A stretch of DNA of 64,000 bases, from assembly GCF_030695065.1 (NCBI RefSeq), contig NZ_JAUYTR010000011.1, positions 124,001 to 188,000 on the forward strand, read 5' to 3'. Position 1 is the first letter of the stretch; each line of letters opens with the position of its first letter. Made by a program: the position numbers and the translations under genes. The notes below the pieces were generated by a model. That model ran no database searches and was not told the origin of the DNA. It worked only from the letters and a program-made list of their open reading frames with translations. This document shows positions 25,954 to 34,110 of this stretch, piece by piece. Source of the DNA: Sediminibacterium sp. (GTDB lineage: Bacteria > Bacteroidota > Bacteroidia > Chitinophagales > Chitinophagaceae).

Positions 25954-26173
25954 CAACGAACTTTTCAAATTCATGAAGAACCTTTAAGGAATCTTTCATT
26001 GTCAATTTGGATTCTTTCAAAAGTTTGTTTTTAAGAATTTTCCTTTTATTAAATTGATTGTAGAGACTTACAGCTTCATTTATATATCTGTTTCTTGCTT
26101 GGTTAAGCTGTGTAGTTATTTCTTCAGCTTCATCAAATGTTGTGTCATCAAGTTTTAATGAAAGCGTTTTCAT
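25943..26173 (-). CDS. Ribbon-helix-helix antitoxin of MazF-like toxin
   Basis: 76 residues. LSLKLDDTTFDEAEEITTQL and NRYINEAVSLYNQFNKR suggest a ribbon-helix-helix DNA-binding head, and the acidic C-terminal tail (DSLKVLHEFEKFVDEN) would neutralise the toxin. The next gene is a clear MazF homologue, which fixes the role. Not a SpoVT/AbrB-type MazE. First gene of the cassette. Confidence 0.85.
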   Translation of the reverse strand: MKTLSLKLDDTTFDEAEEITTQLNQARNRYINEAVSLYNQFNKRKILKNKLLKESKLTMKDSLKVLHEFEKFVDEN

Positions 26174-26251
26174 ATAAATATTAATTTATACAAAAGTATA
26201 TACTAATTGTATATACTACAAAATCTTTTTTGAAATCAAGCTTAATCGCGT

Positions 26252-26390
26252 TACAGCTAACGGTTTCGGGCTTGGCGAAGGTGGCGATTTTCACCACAAG
26301 TGTTGATGCGGAGAACCAAACTTTGATTAACCACAAATGTGTCTGCGGAGCACTGAACCGCCACTTTTGCCAAACCCGTGTTATCGGCTG
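26252..26390 (-). repeat. attC-like site 15 (GGCG family)
   Basis: Starts ACAGCTAACGG, ends CCCGTGTTATCGGCT. Almost identical to site 21 at 49150-49286, including GGTGGCGATTTTCACCAC and the TGTCTGCGGAGCACT stretch. GTTATCGGCT pairs exactly with AGCCGATAAC at 27500-27509. Confidence 0.92.
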
Positions 26391-26401
26391 TTCTTCTTTC
26401 G

Positions 26402-27460
26402 TCAATATGGTTTAAACTTTTCAAATGTCTTTCCGTTAAATTTATACGCACCATTTTCGTGTGTCCCAAGCCATAGGTCGCCATTGTTGTCTTTGTAAAT
26501 ACTGAATAGCGTAATGTCTTTAGACTTTGCTTGAACTGTATAGTGTGTAATTTTTGTTCCATCATATTTCCAAACGCCATCTCGATAGGTTACGAACCAC
26601 AAATTATTTTTATTATCTCTTACTGTTGATAAATATTCTTTTAAACCACTGGTGTTTTTCCCATCTAAACTACCTATACTTTCGTGTCTTGTATAAAACT
26701 TATTGCTTTTTAATGTTATGCTGTCGTAAACACTATATCGGTTTTCTGTATTAAACCAAAAGTCCCCATTTTTGTCTTCCGTAATTGAACGCACTCCATT
26801 TGCCCCTTCATTGCGAAATTCTGTCACATCTTCTTCGGTAATCCAGTCAAACGATTTTCCATCGTAACGACATACTCCAACAGGATTTGTGCCAAACCAA
26901 ATGTTTCCTTTTACGTCTCTATAAATGCTATAAACTTCAAATGGATTGTTAAGTTTAGGTGGCTTTGGAAGTGTCAATTCATAAAAGGTATTTCCATCAA
27001 ACCGGTAAACTTTTTGTTTGGCTTGATAAGCATCTATTAGCCACAAATCATTCGCTTCAAGTTTCCATTCATTACTTGGGGTTGCTATAATTTTAGTAAA
27101 TGATTTTCCGTCAAACTTTGTTATTGTAGAATTTGGGTTCATACCTGCGAAATATATGTTGCCCGATTCATCTTCTTTTATATCATCAACTCTATTGTTA
27201 TACAAACCGTGTTTTGTTGTGTAATTTATCAAAGTCTTACCGTCATATCTATACACTCCTGTTTCCCAACTACCAAACCAATATGTATTTTTCTTGTCTT
27301 GATAAATCACCATAATGCTGCTTCCAAGTTCTTTTACGGTGTCTCCCTTTACACATATTTCTTTTAAGAAGTCAGTATGGTTCTCTGAATTATAAGTCTG
27401 CCCATTGCACGAAGTCAAAATGGATAGTATGCTAAAAAATAAGAGAGTTGTTAACTTCAT
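26402..27460 (-). CDS. Beta-propeller (two-component regulator propeller) lipoprotein
   Basis: 352 residues. A lipoprotein signal peptide (LFFSILSILTSC, Cys18) is followed by repeated blades of the Reg_prop type: YWFGSWETGVYRYDGKTL, IWFGTNPVGVCRYDGKSF, LWFVTYRDGVWKYDG, LWLGTHENGAYKFNGKTF. In hybrid two-component systems this is the periplasmic ligand-sensing part; here it occurs alone with no kinase, so it may be a free binding protein. Single-gene cassette with a perfect 10-bp pair. Confidence 0.85.
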   Translation of the reverse strand: MKLTTLLFFSILSILTSCNGQTYNSENHTDFLKEICVKGDTVKELGSSIMVIYQDKKNTYWFGSWETGVYRYDGKTLINYTTKHGLYNNRVDDIKEDESGNIYFAGMNPNSTITKFDGKSFTKIIATPSNEWKLEANDLWLIDAYQAKQKVYRFDGNTFYELTLPKPPKLNNPFEVYSIYRDVKGNIWFGTNPVGVCRYDGKSFDWITEEDVTEFRNEGANGVRSITEDKNGDFWFNTENRYSVYDSITLKSNKFYTRHESIGSLDGKNTSGLKEYLSTVRDNKNNLWFVTYRDGVWKYDGTKITHYTVQAKSKDITLFSIYKDNNGDLWLGTHENGAYKFNGKTFEKFKPY

Positions 27461-27499
27461 TTCTGTCTGTTTATTGTTTAGTACTGTCTGTCATAGAAT

Positions 27500-27668
27500 A
27501 GCCGATAACGTCCCAGGCTTTGCGCAGTTTGGATAATCCGTGATCCTGCTGCTGGCTTGGCCACTAAAGACTCGATTAGCTAAAGCCAAATTACTGAAGC
27601 TGATTAGCACCACCAAAGCTGATGGGCCATTGCTGAAAGCACAACTTGCGTAAAGCCTTTTGTTGTAC
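27500..27668 (-). repeat. attC-like site 16 (standard)
   Basis: Starts AGCCGATAACG, ends TTTTGTTGTACAC. Outer arms GGCTTTGCGCAGTTTGG and CAACTTGCGTAAAGCC. GTTGTACAC pairs exactly with GTGTACAAC at 28301-28309. Confidence 0.93.
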
Positions 27669-27674
27669 ACTGCC

Positions 27675-28295
27675 TTAGTAACCCATTTCTTTTAATGCTT
27701 TTCGTATTGATGCAACGTCTTTATATTTAAACTTAAACTGTTTATTACCACTGTAACCTTCATATCCAGAAAATTTAGCACTAAGTTTTTCAAATTTTGT
27801 CAATCTATTTGGTGGTATTACTAAATTAGGATTGTCATAAAAGTAAGTGTTGTAGAAGTCACCATAAATATCAGCACCTCTATGCATTTGTGGTATCCTA
27901 ACAAAAATTGCAATTTCTCTTTCTTTATCTTTATCTGTGTTTTCAAAAAATAAAGTCTCAATTCTTGGTTCTCCACCATCTTCATGGAAAGTGTCAATTA
28001 AAGCCCTATGATAGTTATTAGGGTTTATCTTAAAAAAGCAATACCCTAAAATAATTGATTCCTTGTTTTGGTCATATTGTCCATTTGATTGTGAATTTTC
28101 GGCTACAAAAGCAAAAATTACCCTTTTGGTACTATCCCATTCTTTGGTCTCAATTACAGGATGAGCTAGTTCGTCAACCTTGAATACTCGTTTTATAAAT
28201 GAATCAGCACTTTCGTTTGGCAGTCTTGAAAATATCTGTCCAAAAGAAAACGAAGCAAAAAACATTAGTCCAAATATCAATGAGAGTTTTTTCAT
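27675..28295 (-). CDS. Secreted protein of unknown function
   Basis: About 206 residues from the Met before KKLSLIFGLMFF, which opens a signal peptide ending FSFGQ. Mixed alpha/beta mature part with no recognised family. Five upstream codons fall in the cassette end and are left out. Single-gene cassette. Confidence 0.7.
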   Translation of the reverse strand: MKKLSLIFGLMFFASFSFGQIFSRLPNESADSFIKRVFKVDELAHPVIETKEWDSTKRVIFAFVAENSQSNGQYDQNKESIILGYCFFKINPNNYHRALIDTFHEDGGEPRIETLFFENTDKDKEREIAIFVRIPQMHRGADIYGDFYNTYFYDNPNLVIPPNRLTKFEKLSAKFSGYEGYSGNKQFKFKYKDVASIRKALKEMGY

Positions 28296-28300
28296 AAAGG

Positions 28301-28468
28301 TTGTGTACAACGTTCGGGCTTTACGCAGGGTGGGGAAGGATGCTTCCTGCTGCTGGCTTGGCCACTACTGACGCGATTAGCTAAAGCCAAATTACTGAAG
28401 TTGATTGAAACTCCAATGCTGATGGGCCATTGCTGAAAGCCCAACTTGCGTAAAGCCTTTTGTTGGCA
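28301..28468 (-). repeat. attC-like site 17 (standard)
   Basis: Starts GTGTACAACG, ends TTTTGTTGGCAGAA. GTTGGCAGAA pairs exactly with TTCTGCCAAC at 29050-29059. Confidence 0.93.
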
Positions 28469-28522
28469 GAAGTATTGGTCATTTAGCCATTAGTTCAGTT
28501 TAATTAAATATTAGGATTATAA

Positions 28523-28702
28523 CTAGTCTTTTGATTTATTGAGTCGCTTTCCAAATATTAGATAAATGAAAAATAAGCATAGAGTTAGATAAATTATCAC
28601 TATGTAGATATTCCCCCAAGTTTGTCGTGGGAAAATCATAAAAATAAAAATTGTTGGAAGGAAGAAGAATAGTCCCACCTTTCGTGCTATACTCTTGTTC
28701 AT
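28523..28702 (-). CDS. Very small membrane protein
   Basis: About 59 residues with two hydrophobic segments (GLFFFLPTIFIFMIF and YIVIIYLTLCLFFIYLIF). Its start overlaps the stop of the 90-residue membrane-protein gene, so the two are probably translated together. No family recognised. Second gene of a two-gene cassette. Confidence 0.6.
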   Translation of the reverse strand: MNKSIARKVGLFFFLPTIFIFMIFPRQTWGNIYIVIIYLTLCLFFIYLIFGKRLNKSKD

Positions 28703-28974
28703 CATGTTGGGTGTTTTTCGTTTTCAAATTTCTTGTCGTGTGACTTACTTTTAAAAATCTGCTTCAATTCTTTCCAATTAAAAGGTATAGTCATAAAGAA
28801 TGCCATCCAAGTTGCATGAAAGACATGGTATTTCAATGAACGTTTCTCGTCAAAAACAAACTGTTCAGCAATTAACCAAGCGATAAGCCAATAAAACCAA
28901 TTTAAAATGAACGAAATAATTAACTTCTTCAAAGGTGTCAAGCTGTTATACCATTCGTTGTACTTCTTTATCAT
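28702..28974 (-). CDS. Small membrane protein
   Basis: 90 residues, with hydrophobic segments around 17-38 and 50-68 and a basic C-terminus. A decayed paralogue lies at 2777-2948. The amphipathic start NEWYNSLTPLKKLIISF is well conserved between the two. Function unknown; the pairing with an overlapping second small membrane protein gene could mean a two-component pore or an immunity-like pair, but nothing shows this. Confidence 0.7.
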   Translation of the reverse strand: MIKKYNEWYNSLTPLKKLIISFILNWFYWLIAWLIAEQFVFDEKRSLKYHVFHATWMAFFMTIPFNWKELKQIFKSKSHDKKFENEKHPT

Positions 28975-29049
28975 TTTTTTCGTAACTCGGTCTAATAAAT
29001 GTTTTGGTCAATCTTGAATATTTTTCGAAAATAAAGCAGTATCAGCATA

Positions 29050-29218
29050 TTTCTGCCAACGGCCGAGGCTTTACGCAGGGTGGTGAAGAATACTTCCTGC
29101 TGCTAGCTTGGCCACTAAAAACTCGATTAGCTAAAGCCAAATTACTGAAGTTGATTAGCACTACCAGAGCTGATGGGCTATTGCTGAAAACCCAACTTGC
29201 GTAAAGCCTATTGTTGTG
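29050..29218 (-). repeat. attC-like site 18 (standard)
   Basis: Starts TTCTGCCAACG, ends TATTGTTGTGTGTA. GTTGTGTGTA pairs exactly with TACACACAAC at 29920-29929. Confidence 0.93.
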
Positions 29219-29228
29219 TGTAGCCCTT

Positions 29229-29915
29229 TTAGTGTGTTTTAAGTAACTTAATAAAATCAGGTTCGACAAAGTCAAATTCCATTTGCTTTTGGTCTTTACA
29301 ATAGTTCACAATAATTGGCTGCCGCCTTATTTTCGCAGCGTCTATCATAAGATAATACTGCCTGCCATTGTTATCGTACCATTCTTCAAATATTGCTATA
29401 CCATTTGCTTTATCAACAATATGAATAGTTAGATATCTTTTGGGCCGCTCAACACCAGTCAAGGAAAACGAGAATTTGTTATCACTAATTTTTTTATATG
29501 ACAATATTTTGTTAACCACAGGCCCTTCGCCACCATAGTCAATAAATGCGTTGTCTGTGATTGAAACTTTAAAATGATGATAAAAATCACATGGATAATA
29601 AAGATAGAATCTGTCCTTAAAATACTTTAGAATTATCCATTTTTTAGGCAAATCCTTAATTCTATATTTAGTCAACTTAATCCCACTATCCTTTAAATAC
29701 TGTAAGGAATAATCATAGTTATCCTTATCAAACTTACCAAATCGAAAATCAGAAATACGATCGTAAAATTTGGCTGTCGGCGAATTGTCGATAAAAATTG
29801 AATGATTCGCTTTCTTAAACAAAAAAGCCGTGTCCTTGTGCAATTGTTGTCCACTCAACTTGTGAAAAATCGAAATATACAAAAGGACAATTAAAGAAGC
29901 AAAGTATCTTTTCAT
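29229..29915 (-). CDS. Secreted protein of unknown function
   Basis: About 228 residues from the Met before KRYFASLIVLLY, the start of a signal peptide ending near KLSGQ. The upstream open codons translate the attC-like site. Beta-rich mature region, no recognised family. Single-gene cassette with a perfect 10-bp terminal pair. Confidence 0.68.
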   Translation of the reverse strand: MKRYFASLIVLLYISIFHKLSGQQLHKDTAFLFKKANHSIFIDNSPTAKFYDRISDFRFGKFDKDNYDYSLQYLKDSGIKLTKYRIKDLPKKWIILKYFKDRFYLYYPCDFYHHFKVSITDNAFIDYGGEGPVVNKILSYKKISDNKFSFSLTGVERPKRYLTIHIVDKANGIAIFEEWYDNNGRQYYLMIDAAKIRRQPIIVNYCKDQKQMEFDFVEPDFIKLLKTH

Positions 29916-29919
29916 AAGG

Positions 29920-30124
29920 TTACACACAACGAGCAGGGCTTGCTGCTGTGCCGGTATTTGAAAAACGGTCAGCCTGGCAACTGAAGCCAATTAGAATTGT
30001 GATGATTAAATTTAGTACAAAATCCCATTATTAAACGGTCAAGCCGAAGCTGAAGATGATAGATAGTTGAAGCCGAAGTTTCTTACGTCAAGCCGGAATA
30101 GCAGCAAACCGCATGTTGTATGTC
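29920..30124 (-). repeat. attC-like site 19 (long, divergent)
   Basis: Starts TACACACAACG, ends CCGCATGTTGTATG. Arms GGGCTTGCTGCTGTGCCGG and CCGGAATAGCAGCAAACC; inner AACGGTCA and AAGCCGAAG repeats. About 200 bp, the longest site in the window, and the first attC from the attI-like site. GTTGTATG pairs with CATACAAC at 30725-30732. Confidence 0.85.
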
Positions 30125-30128
30125 GTAC

Positions 30129-30710
30129 TTATTCTTTATGGTCTGACCAACCTGCATAACTTAATATATTTCGATTAATATTATAAACCATAATTGTAAG
30201 TACGTCAGCAAAAGTTTCTCCAGCAATTGTATAGTGTCTTATTTTATGAGGGTCAAACCTGATAAGAATAAGTTTTTCATTGTCTGCGTTACGGTAGCCC
30301 CAAAAATAACGGTCGAAAGTTTGAATTTTATTTTTCTGATCTTTATGTTTTCGACGAATAATTTTTGGTCGCCTTTCTTGATAAATTTTAAAAGCTTTTT
30401 CCCATTCGGCTGTGTCAGCAAAAGTTGGGATATTATTATTTTGCTTATCCAATTGTCGTAGTGCCGCATTGGCATATTGTGTTTGAATTGCATTGTCAGC
30501 TGCAATGGCATCGGATTTTTCGGGAGTAAAACGGTCGTTTTGAGAGATTTGTTTTCCAATAAAATTTATATCAAAATCTTTTGAAACAATGAATCCTTTA
30601 TACTTTTTAAATTCTATTGTATCTAAAAATGAAGTGTCAACACGAAACGTTTTTTGAGCAAAGCAGAATACTGAAATTAAGAATGTCAAAAAGGTTAGTA
30701 GAATTTTCAT
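30129..30710 (-). CDS. Secreted protein of unknown function (first cassette)
   Basis: About 193 residues from the Met before KILLTFLTFLISVFCFAQ, a signal peptide. Charged mature part (KTFRVDTSFLDTIEFKKYKG) with no recognised family. It occupies the first cassette position next to the attI-like site and recombinase, the place where new cassettes are inserted and best expressed in integrons. Confidence 0.68.
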   Translation of the reverse strand: MKILLTFLTFLISVFCFAQKTFRVDTSFLDTIEFKKYKGFIVSKDFDINFIGKQISQNDRFTPEKSDAIAADNAIQTQYANAALRQLDKQNNNIPTFADTAEWEKAFKIYQERRPKIIRRKHKDQKNKIQTFDRYFWGYRNADNEKLILIRFDPHKIRHYTIAGETFADVLTIMVYNINRNILSYAGWSDHKE

Positions 30711-30724
30711 GGTTGGTAGTATGG

Positions 30725-30902
30725 CATACAACACATAAATATACGCTACTCAATCTTTGAAAGCAAAAATTAGTAGCATTATAAATGAGTGTTTTATTAA
30801 TATAGTTTTGGAATTGTTGTTGCATAAATGCACTTATACATATTGAATTGTCGAGTGAGTAAACTTGATTTTGAAAAACTTATTACTACTAATTTTATAG
30901 TA
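30725..30902 (-). promoter_or_regulatory. Candidate attI site and cassette promoter
   Basis: Non-coding stretch between the recombinase stop and the first cassette. From 30727 it aligns for about 75 bp with 10363-10438, where the match likewise starts at a cassette end. The coding strand reads GAGTAGCGTATATTTATGTG then the cassette box GTTGTATG, so a G^TT crossover would sit at about 30730. TATATTTA could also be a promoter -7 element. This gives attI between the 3' end of the recombinase and the array, the reverse of the usual integron order. Confidence 0.6.
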
Positions 30903-31937
30903 TTACCAATCAATTTGCCGTTTCTTAAATAAGTCATCCAATGGGCTTCCAATATTTACCAATTGTTTTTTACTTACATGCAAATATCGCTCTGTAGTCC
31001 TTATATCAAAGTGTCCAAGTAAATCTTTAATGTATCGAATATCAATGCCTTTATCTAAAAGATGTGTGGCGAAACTATGTCTTAAACTATGAATACCCAC
31101 ATCTTTCTGTATACCCGCTAAGCGTTTTGCATTACTAAATATTTGCTGTACTGTTCTAGTAGGATAAGCATTTCCCGTTTGTTCAGATTCAAATAGAAAT
31201 ACTTTAGGTCTTGGTGTATATTGCTTAAAATATTCTCTAAGAATATCAAGTAATACTGGACTTAAATTTACATATCGATCTTTCTTTCCTTTTGCATTTT
31301 CAATTAATATCTGCATTCTCTCACTATCTATATTTTTCATTTTTAATTGAACAATTTCGCTTACTCTCAAACCAGCACTATAAGCAGTAAATAACATGGC
31401 TTTGTGCTTTTTATTTGTGAGCGAATTGAACAATCTGCATAACTCTTCCTCATTTAACAACTTGGGAAGTTGTAATGGCTTTTTGGGTCTTGGTATTTCC
31501 CAGAAAAATCGATCCCTTCGTAAAACCTGCTCATAATAAAACTTCAAAGCATTGATTCTGCTATGTAAAGTATTCTCTGATAGATTCAGTTTTTCAAAAC
31601 AATAAACTAAATACTTTTTTAGGTGTACTGGCTGTAAATCATCCGCAGGAATATTACCTAACCGATATAAAAATTGGTGCATCTCGTTTAGGTAAGTCTT
31701 CATAGTACTTTTACTATAAGCCTTTAGTATTAAATGATCTCTCATTAATTCAATTACATGTAAATTAATAGAGTCTACCCTTTGGTTACATTCAATACCA
31801 TTTTTGAATTGCCCTATTTGATTATAGGGCTTTGAATTTATTTTTGCATAACAACAGTTGGTCATCTTCACGACCATTGATTTGTAGGGGTTACTATTGT
31901 ATTTTAAATATAGCAATGCTACCTGACTCCCATGCAT
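30903..31937 (-). CDS. Tyrosine recombinase, candidate cassette integrase
   Basis: 344 residues. N-terminal SAM-like DNA-binding domain (about 56-150), catalytic domain 155-330 with Arg191 (SAGLRVSE), Lys216, His283-x-x-Arg286 (HSLRHSF), His309 (LLGHFD) and nucleophile Tyr318 (ERYLHV), all intact. The ending GSPLDDL recalls IntI ends, but the segment between patches II and III (YTPRPKVFLFES) lacks the roughly 20-30-residue insertion that defines IntI. It lies beside an attI-like site and is transcribed in the same direction as the cassettes. It may be the array integrase, or a XerD-like enzyme of a separate element. The start may be further in, at Met21 or Met25. Confidence 0.85.
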   Translation of the reverse strand: MHGSQVALLYLKYNSNPYKSMVVKMTNCCYAKINSKPYNQIGQFKNGIECNQRVDSINLHVIELMRDHLILKAYSKSTMKTYLNEMHQFLYRLGNIPADDLQPVHLKKYLVYCFEKLNLSENTLHSRINALKFYYEQVLRRDRFFWEIPRPKKPLQLPKLLNEEELCRLFNSLTNKKHKAMLFTAYSAGLRVSEIVQLKMKNIDSERMQILIENAKGKKDRYVNLSPVLLDILREYFKQYTPRPKVFLFESEQTGNAYPTRTVQQIFSNAKRLAGIQKDVGIHSLRHSFATHLLDKGIDIRYIKDLLGHFDIRTTERYLHVSKKQLVNIGSPLDDLFKKRQIDW

Positions 31938-32026
31938 AAGTTTGCAGGGTCAGTAATGAATTACAAACAAAATACTTGGGGGAGGAATAAATTGGGGTAA
32001 TTCAATTTATGAATAAAGTTTAATGT
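31912..32026 (-). repeat. Dispersed leader repeat, copy 3 (at recombinase start)
   Basis: Covers the first codons and upstream region of the recombinase gene; matches 324-438 over about 115 bp and 10431-10489 over about 60 bp. Core ATTACAAAC...AATAAATTGGGGTAA. It is likely the recombinase promoter and leader. Confidence 0.75.
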
Positions 32027-32078
32027 GACGAAAAATTGAAATGAATTTTTTCGTGCGCATCTAGAAGAGATTAGGAAT

Positions 32079-32128
32079 TGCCGGCTTCGCTGGCGAGGAA
32101 TTGTCGTCGCAACAAAGTTGCTCCGACT
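32079..32128. other. Two adjacent hairpins in intergenic region
   Basis: GCCGGC-TTC-GCTGGC at 32080-32094 and GTCGTCGCAAC-AAA-GTTGCTCCGAC at about 32103-32127, the latter with a symmetric TC/TC internal loop. Followed by a G-rich run. No T-tract, so not a simple terminator. Could be a structured leader or a mobile-element end. Confidence 0.45.
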
Positions 32129-32287
32129 TTCTGGTGGGGGGCTTTAAGGGGGTTCTCCAAATTGAATAAAGTCATGTCTATGATTCTAAAGCATAATAAA
32201 GTCAAGTAATACTTTTACTATTTATTTGTTTATGTAAAGTAATAACTTTACTTTTACACAAGATTAGTCAAGTTAAAGATTTACTTT

Positions 32288-32746
32288 ATGAAAAATGATA
32301 CACTTCAATTCCAGCAATTGAATGAGAAATTGGAGAAATTAACTGGTTTACAGCATCTTATTGTACCACCCATTGGATGGATAAAAGCAATACGTAAAGG
32401 CATAGGTATGTCGATGGAACAATTAGGTAAAAAACTTTCCATCACCAAGCAAGCTGTGATGGATATGGAGAAACGTGAAAAGGAAGGCGCTATCACTATT
32501 AAGTCAATGCAAGAAATTGCAAAAGCCATGGATATGAGGTTTGTTTATGGCTTTGTACCTAACGCAGGTAGCTTGGAACAAATGATTGAAACGCGTGCTT
32601 TAGAAATTGCTACAAAAATTGTTCATCGTACTTCCACTACAATGAAATTAGAAAATCAGGCAAATTCAAATAAGCGCATTGAAAATGCCATAAAAGAAAG
32701 GGCTGCAGAAATTATAAACAAAACACCTAAAATTTTATGGGACTAA
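32288..32746 (+). CDS. Mobile mystery protein A (HTH domain)
   Basis: 152 residues. Central helix-turn-helix (IGMSMEQLGKKLSITKQAVMDMEKREKEGAITIKSMQEIAKAMDM) and length match the family named mobile mystery protein A, a regulator found with partner B in plastic genome regions. It likely represses the pair and acts as antitoxin-like partner to the Fic protein. The upstream region has a run of AAAGT-type sequences and no attC site. It overlaps the start of the Fic gene by 10 bp. Confidence 0.85.
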   Translation: MKNDTLQFQQLNEKLEKLTGLQHLIVPPIGWIKAIRKGIGMSMEQLGKKLSITKQAVMDMEKREKEGAITIKSMQEIAKAMDMRFVYGFVPNAGSLEQMIETRALEIATKIVHRTSTTMKLENQANSNKRIENAIKERAAEIINKTPKILWD

Positions 32747-33333
32747 ATTTAATATACAATGATGGCCAAACACCTCTTGACGAAGACGAGAAAGAAGGCC
32801 TATTAATTAAATCTATTTCTACAAGAGGCGAATTGGATGAATTTGAACAACAGAATATAGAAGATGCAATACAGTGGAGTTTAACAAGGAAATTTAAACA
32901 GGAGCAAATCCTATCCGAAACTTTTATACAAGATCTACATAAAAAAATGTATGGTAGGGTTTGGAGCTGGGCTGGCGAATACCGAAAAACTAATAAGAAT
33001 ATTGGGGTTGACAAATTAGAAATACCCACTGCGTTAAGGTCATTAATAGATGATGCTAAATATTGGCTTGAACATAATGTATATGAACCAGATGAATTTG
33101 CAATTCGATTTAAACACAGATTAGTTAGTATGCATTGTTTCCCAAATGGAAACGGAAGACATAGTAGAATGATGGCTGATATGATCATAGAAAAAATCTA
33201 TCAGCAATCTGTTTTTTCATGGGGAGGTGCTAGTATTTCTGAAGACACGGATATAAGAGCCCAATACCTTAAAGCAATCAGAAAAGCAGACAAGGGTGAC
33301 TTTGATTTACTATTGAAATTTGCAAGATCCTAA
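32737..33333 (+). CDS. Mobile mystery protein B (Fic domain)
   Basis: 198 residues. The Fic motif HCFPNGNGRHSR near residues 131-142 carries the catalytic His and the phosphate-binding GNGR. Fic proteins transfer AMP or related groups to target proteins. N-terminal part (GLNLIYNDGQTPLDEDEKEGL) is typical of mobile mystery protein B. It forms a two-gene unit with protein A, on the plus strand and thus opposite to the cassettes, next to the recombinase. Confidence 0.9.
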   Translation: MGLNLIYNDGQTPLDEDEKEGLLIKSISTRGELDEFEQQNIEDAIQWSLTRKFKQEQILSETFIQDLHKKMYGRVWSWAGEYRKTNKNIGVDKLEIPTALRSLIDDAKYWLEHNVYEPDEFAIRFKHRLVSMHCFPNGNGRHSRMMADMIIEKIYQQSVFSWGGASISEDTDIRAQYLKAIRKADKGDFDLLLKFARS

Positions 33334-33578
33334 GAATTCTTCTTATAGGATAATGATTTATTGATGAATGCATCTACAGAAATATCCTCATCAATTAAAG
33401 GCCAATGGATGCCATATCCAGTAGGTGAAATTTTAAAACAAGACCTTTCAATATCGGTTGCCAAAGCTAATTTGGTAGAAATCTTTTCAATTGGATATTC
33501 AAATAAATGACCATCTATTATTACACGAATTACATTACTGTCAAAGATTACTGTTTCTATGTGATGTGTGATGAGCAT
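33330..33578 (-). CDS. DUF2442-family protein
   Basis: 82 residues. VIRVIIDGHLFEYPIEKIS and GYGIHWPLIDEDISVDAFI are typical of DUF2442, small proteins usually encoded beside DUF4160 genes. It starts 5 bp after the DUF4160 gene ends and its stop overlaps the end of the Fic gene on the other strand. A toxin-antitoxin-like role has been suspected for such pairs; here it is inference from gene order only. Confidence 0.75.
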   Translation of the reverse strand: MLITHHIETVIFDSNVIRVIIDGHLFEYPIEKISTKLALATDIERSCFKISPTGYGIHWPLIDEDISVDAFINKSLSYKKNS

Positions 33579-33583
33579 ATTAT

Positions 33584-33832
33584 TTATTTATTAAAATGTT
33601 TATCCCAAGATTCTATAATCAAATCAAAATGAGAGTAGATAATCTTTTTAATTTCTCTACGTTCCGAAGGTGTCAAATTAAATGAAAATGTTTCTTTAAT
33701 TTCTAAAGTTTCATTTATAATCCAATATTTACATTGCATATTTGCCTTTATAGCATGAATATGAATTGGTTCTAAACCTTCGTTTGAATAAAAAAATAAT
33801 CTCCACCCATCAACAAATAATATTGTTGGCAT
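33584..33832 (-). CDS. DUF4160-family protein
   Basis: 82 residues. MPTILFVDGWRLFFYSNEGLEPIHIHA is the DUF4160 signature (tight P-x-H-I-H motif). First gene of the pair with the DUF2442 gene. Small, soluble, no signal peptide. Activity unknown. Confidence 0.8.
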   Translation of the reverse strand: MPTILFVDGWRLFFYSNEGLEPIHIHAIKANMQCKYWIINETLEIKETFSFNLTPSERREIKKIIYSHFDLIIESWDKHFNK

Positions 33833-34110
33833 AAAGTCTCGACTTTATAAAGTTAAGTAAATTATTAAATTGATTATCCATTGGATTATAATATTGATAA
33901 TTGAAAATAGACTTCTTGACTATGTTGATAGCAAGTATAAATACTTGATTGCCTAGATATTAAACAATTACATTCCCAATGCAAACATATATCCTGACCG
34001 GATTAGGGTTGTTTAATATTGAATGCTGGGGTATCGAAGGAGGATTAGAGCCACAGTGAAATATAGATTTTAGTTGTTCCGCATTTTTATTTAAGAACCC
34101 CAATCAGCAA
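33833..34110. other. Intergenic mosaic with gene fragment and repeat
   Basis: 33969-34015 (CATTCCCAATGC ... CGGATTAGGGTTG) is repeated at 40504-40550. 34055-34092 closely matches 39833-39870 inside the antitoxin gene at 39736-40041, so it is a stray gene fragment. No intact gene. Confidence 0.55.

Noticed and set aside
30903..31937. Calling the recombinase a canonical IntI
   Set aside because: The IntI-specific insertion between patches II and III is absent; only position, orientation and the attI-like neighbour support an integron role, so no intI symbol was given.
324..32026. Leader repeats as terminal or long terminal repeats of a transposon
   Set aside because: Copies share one orientation, are not paired around a unit, and show no target duplications; a lost-gene leader fits better.
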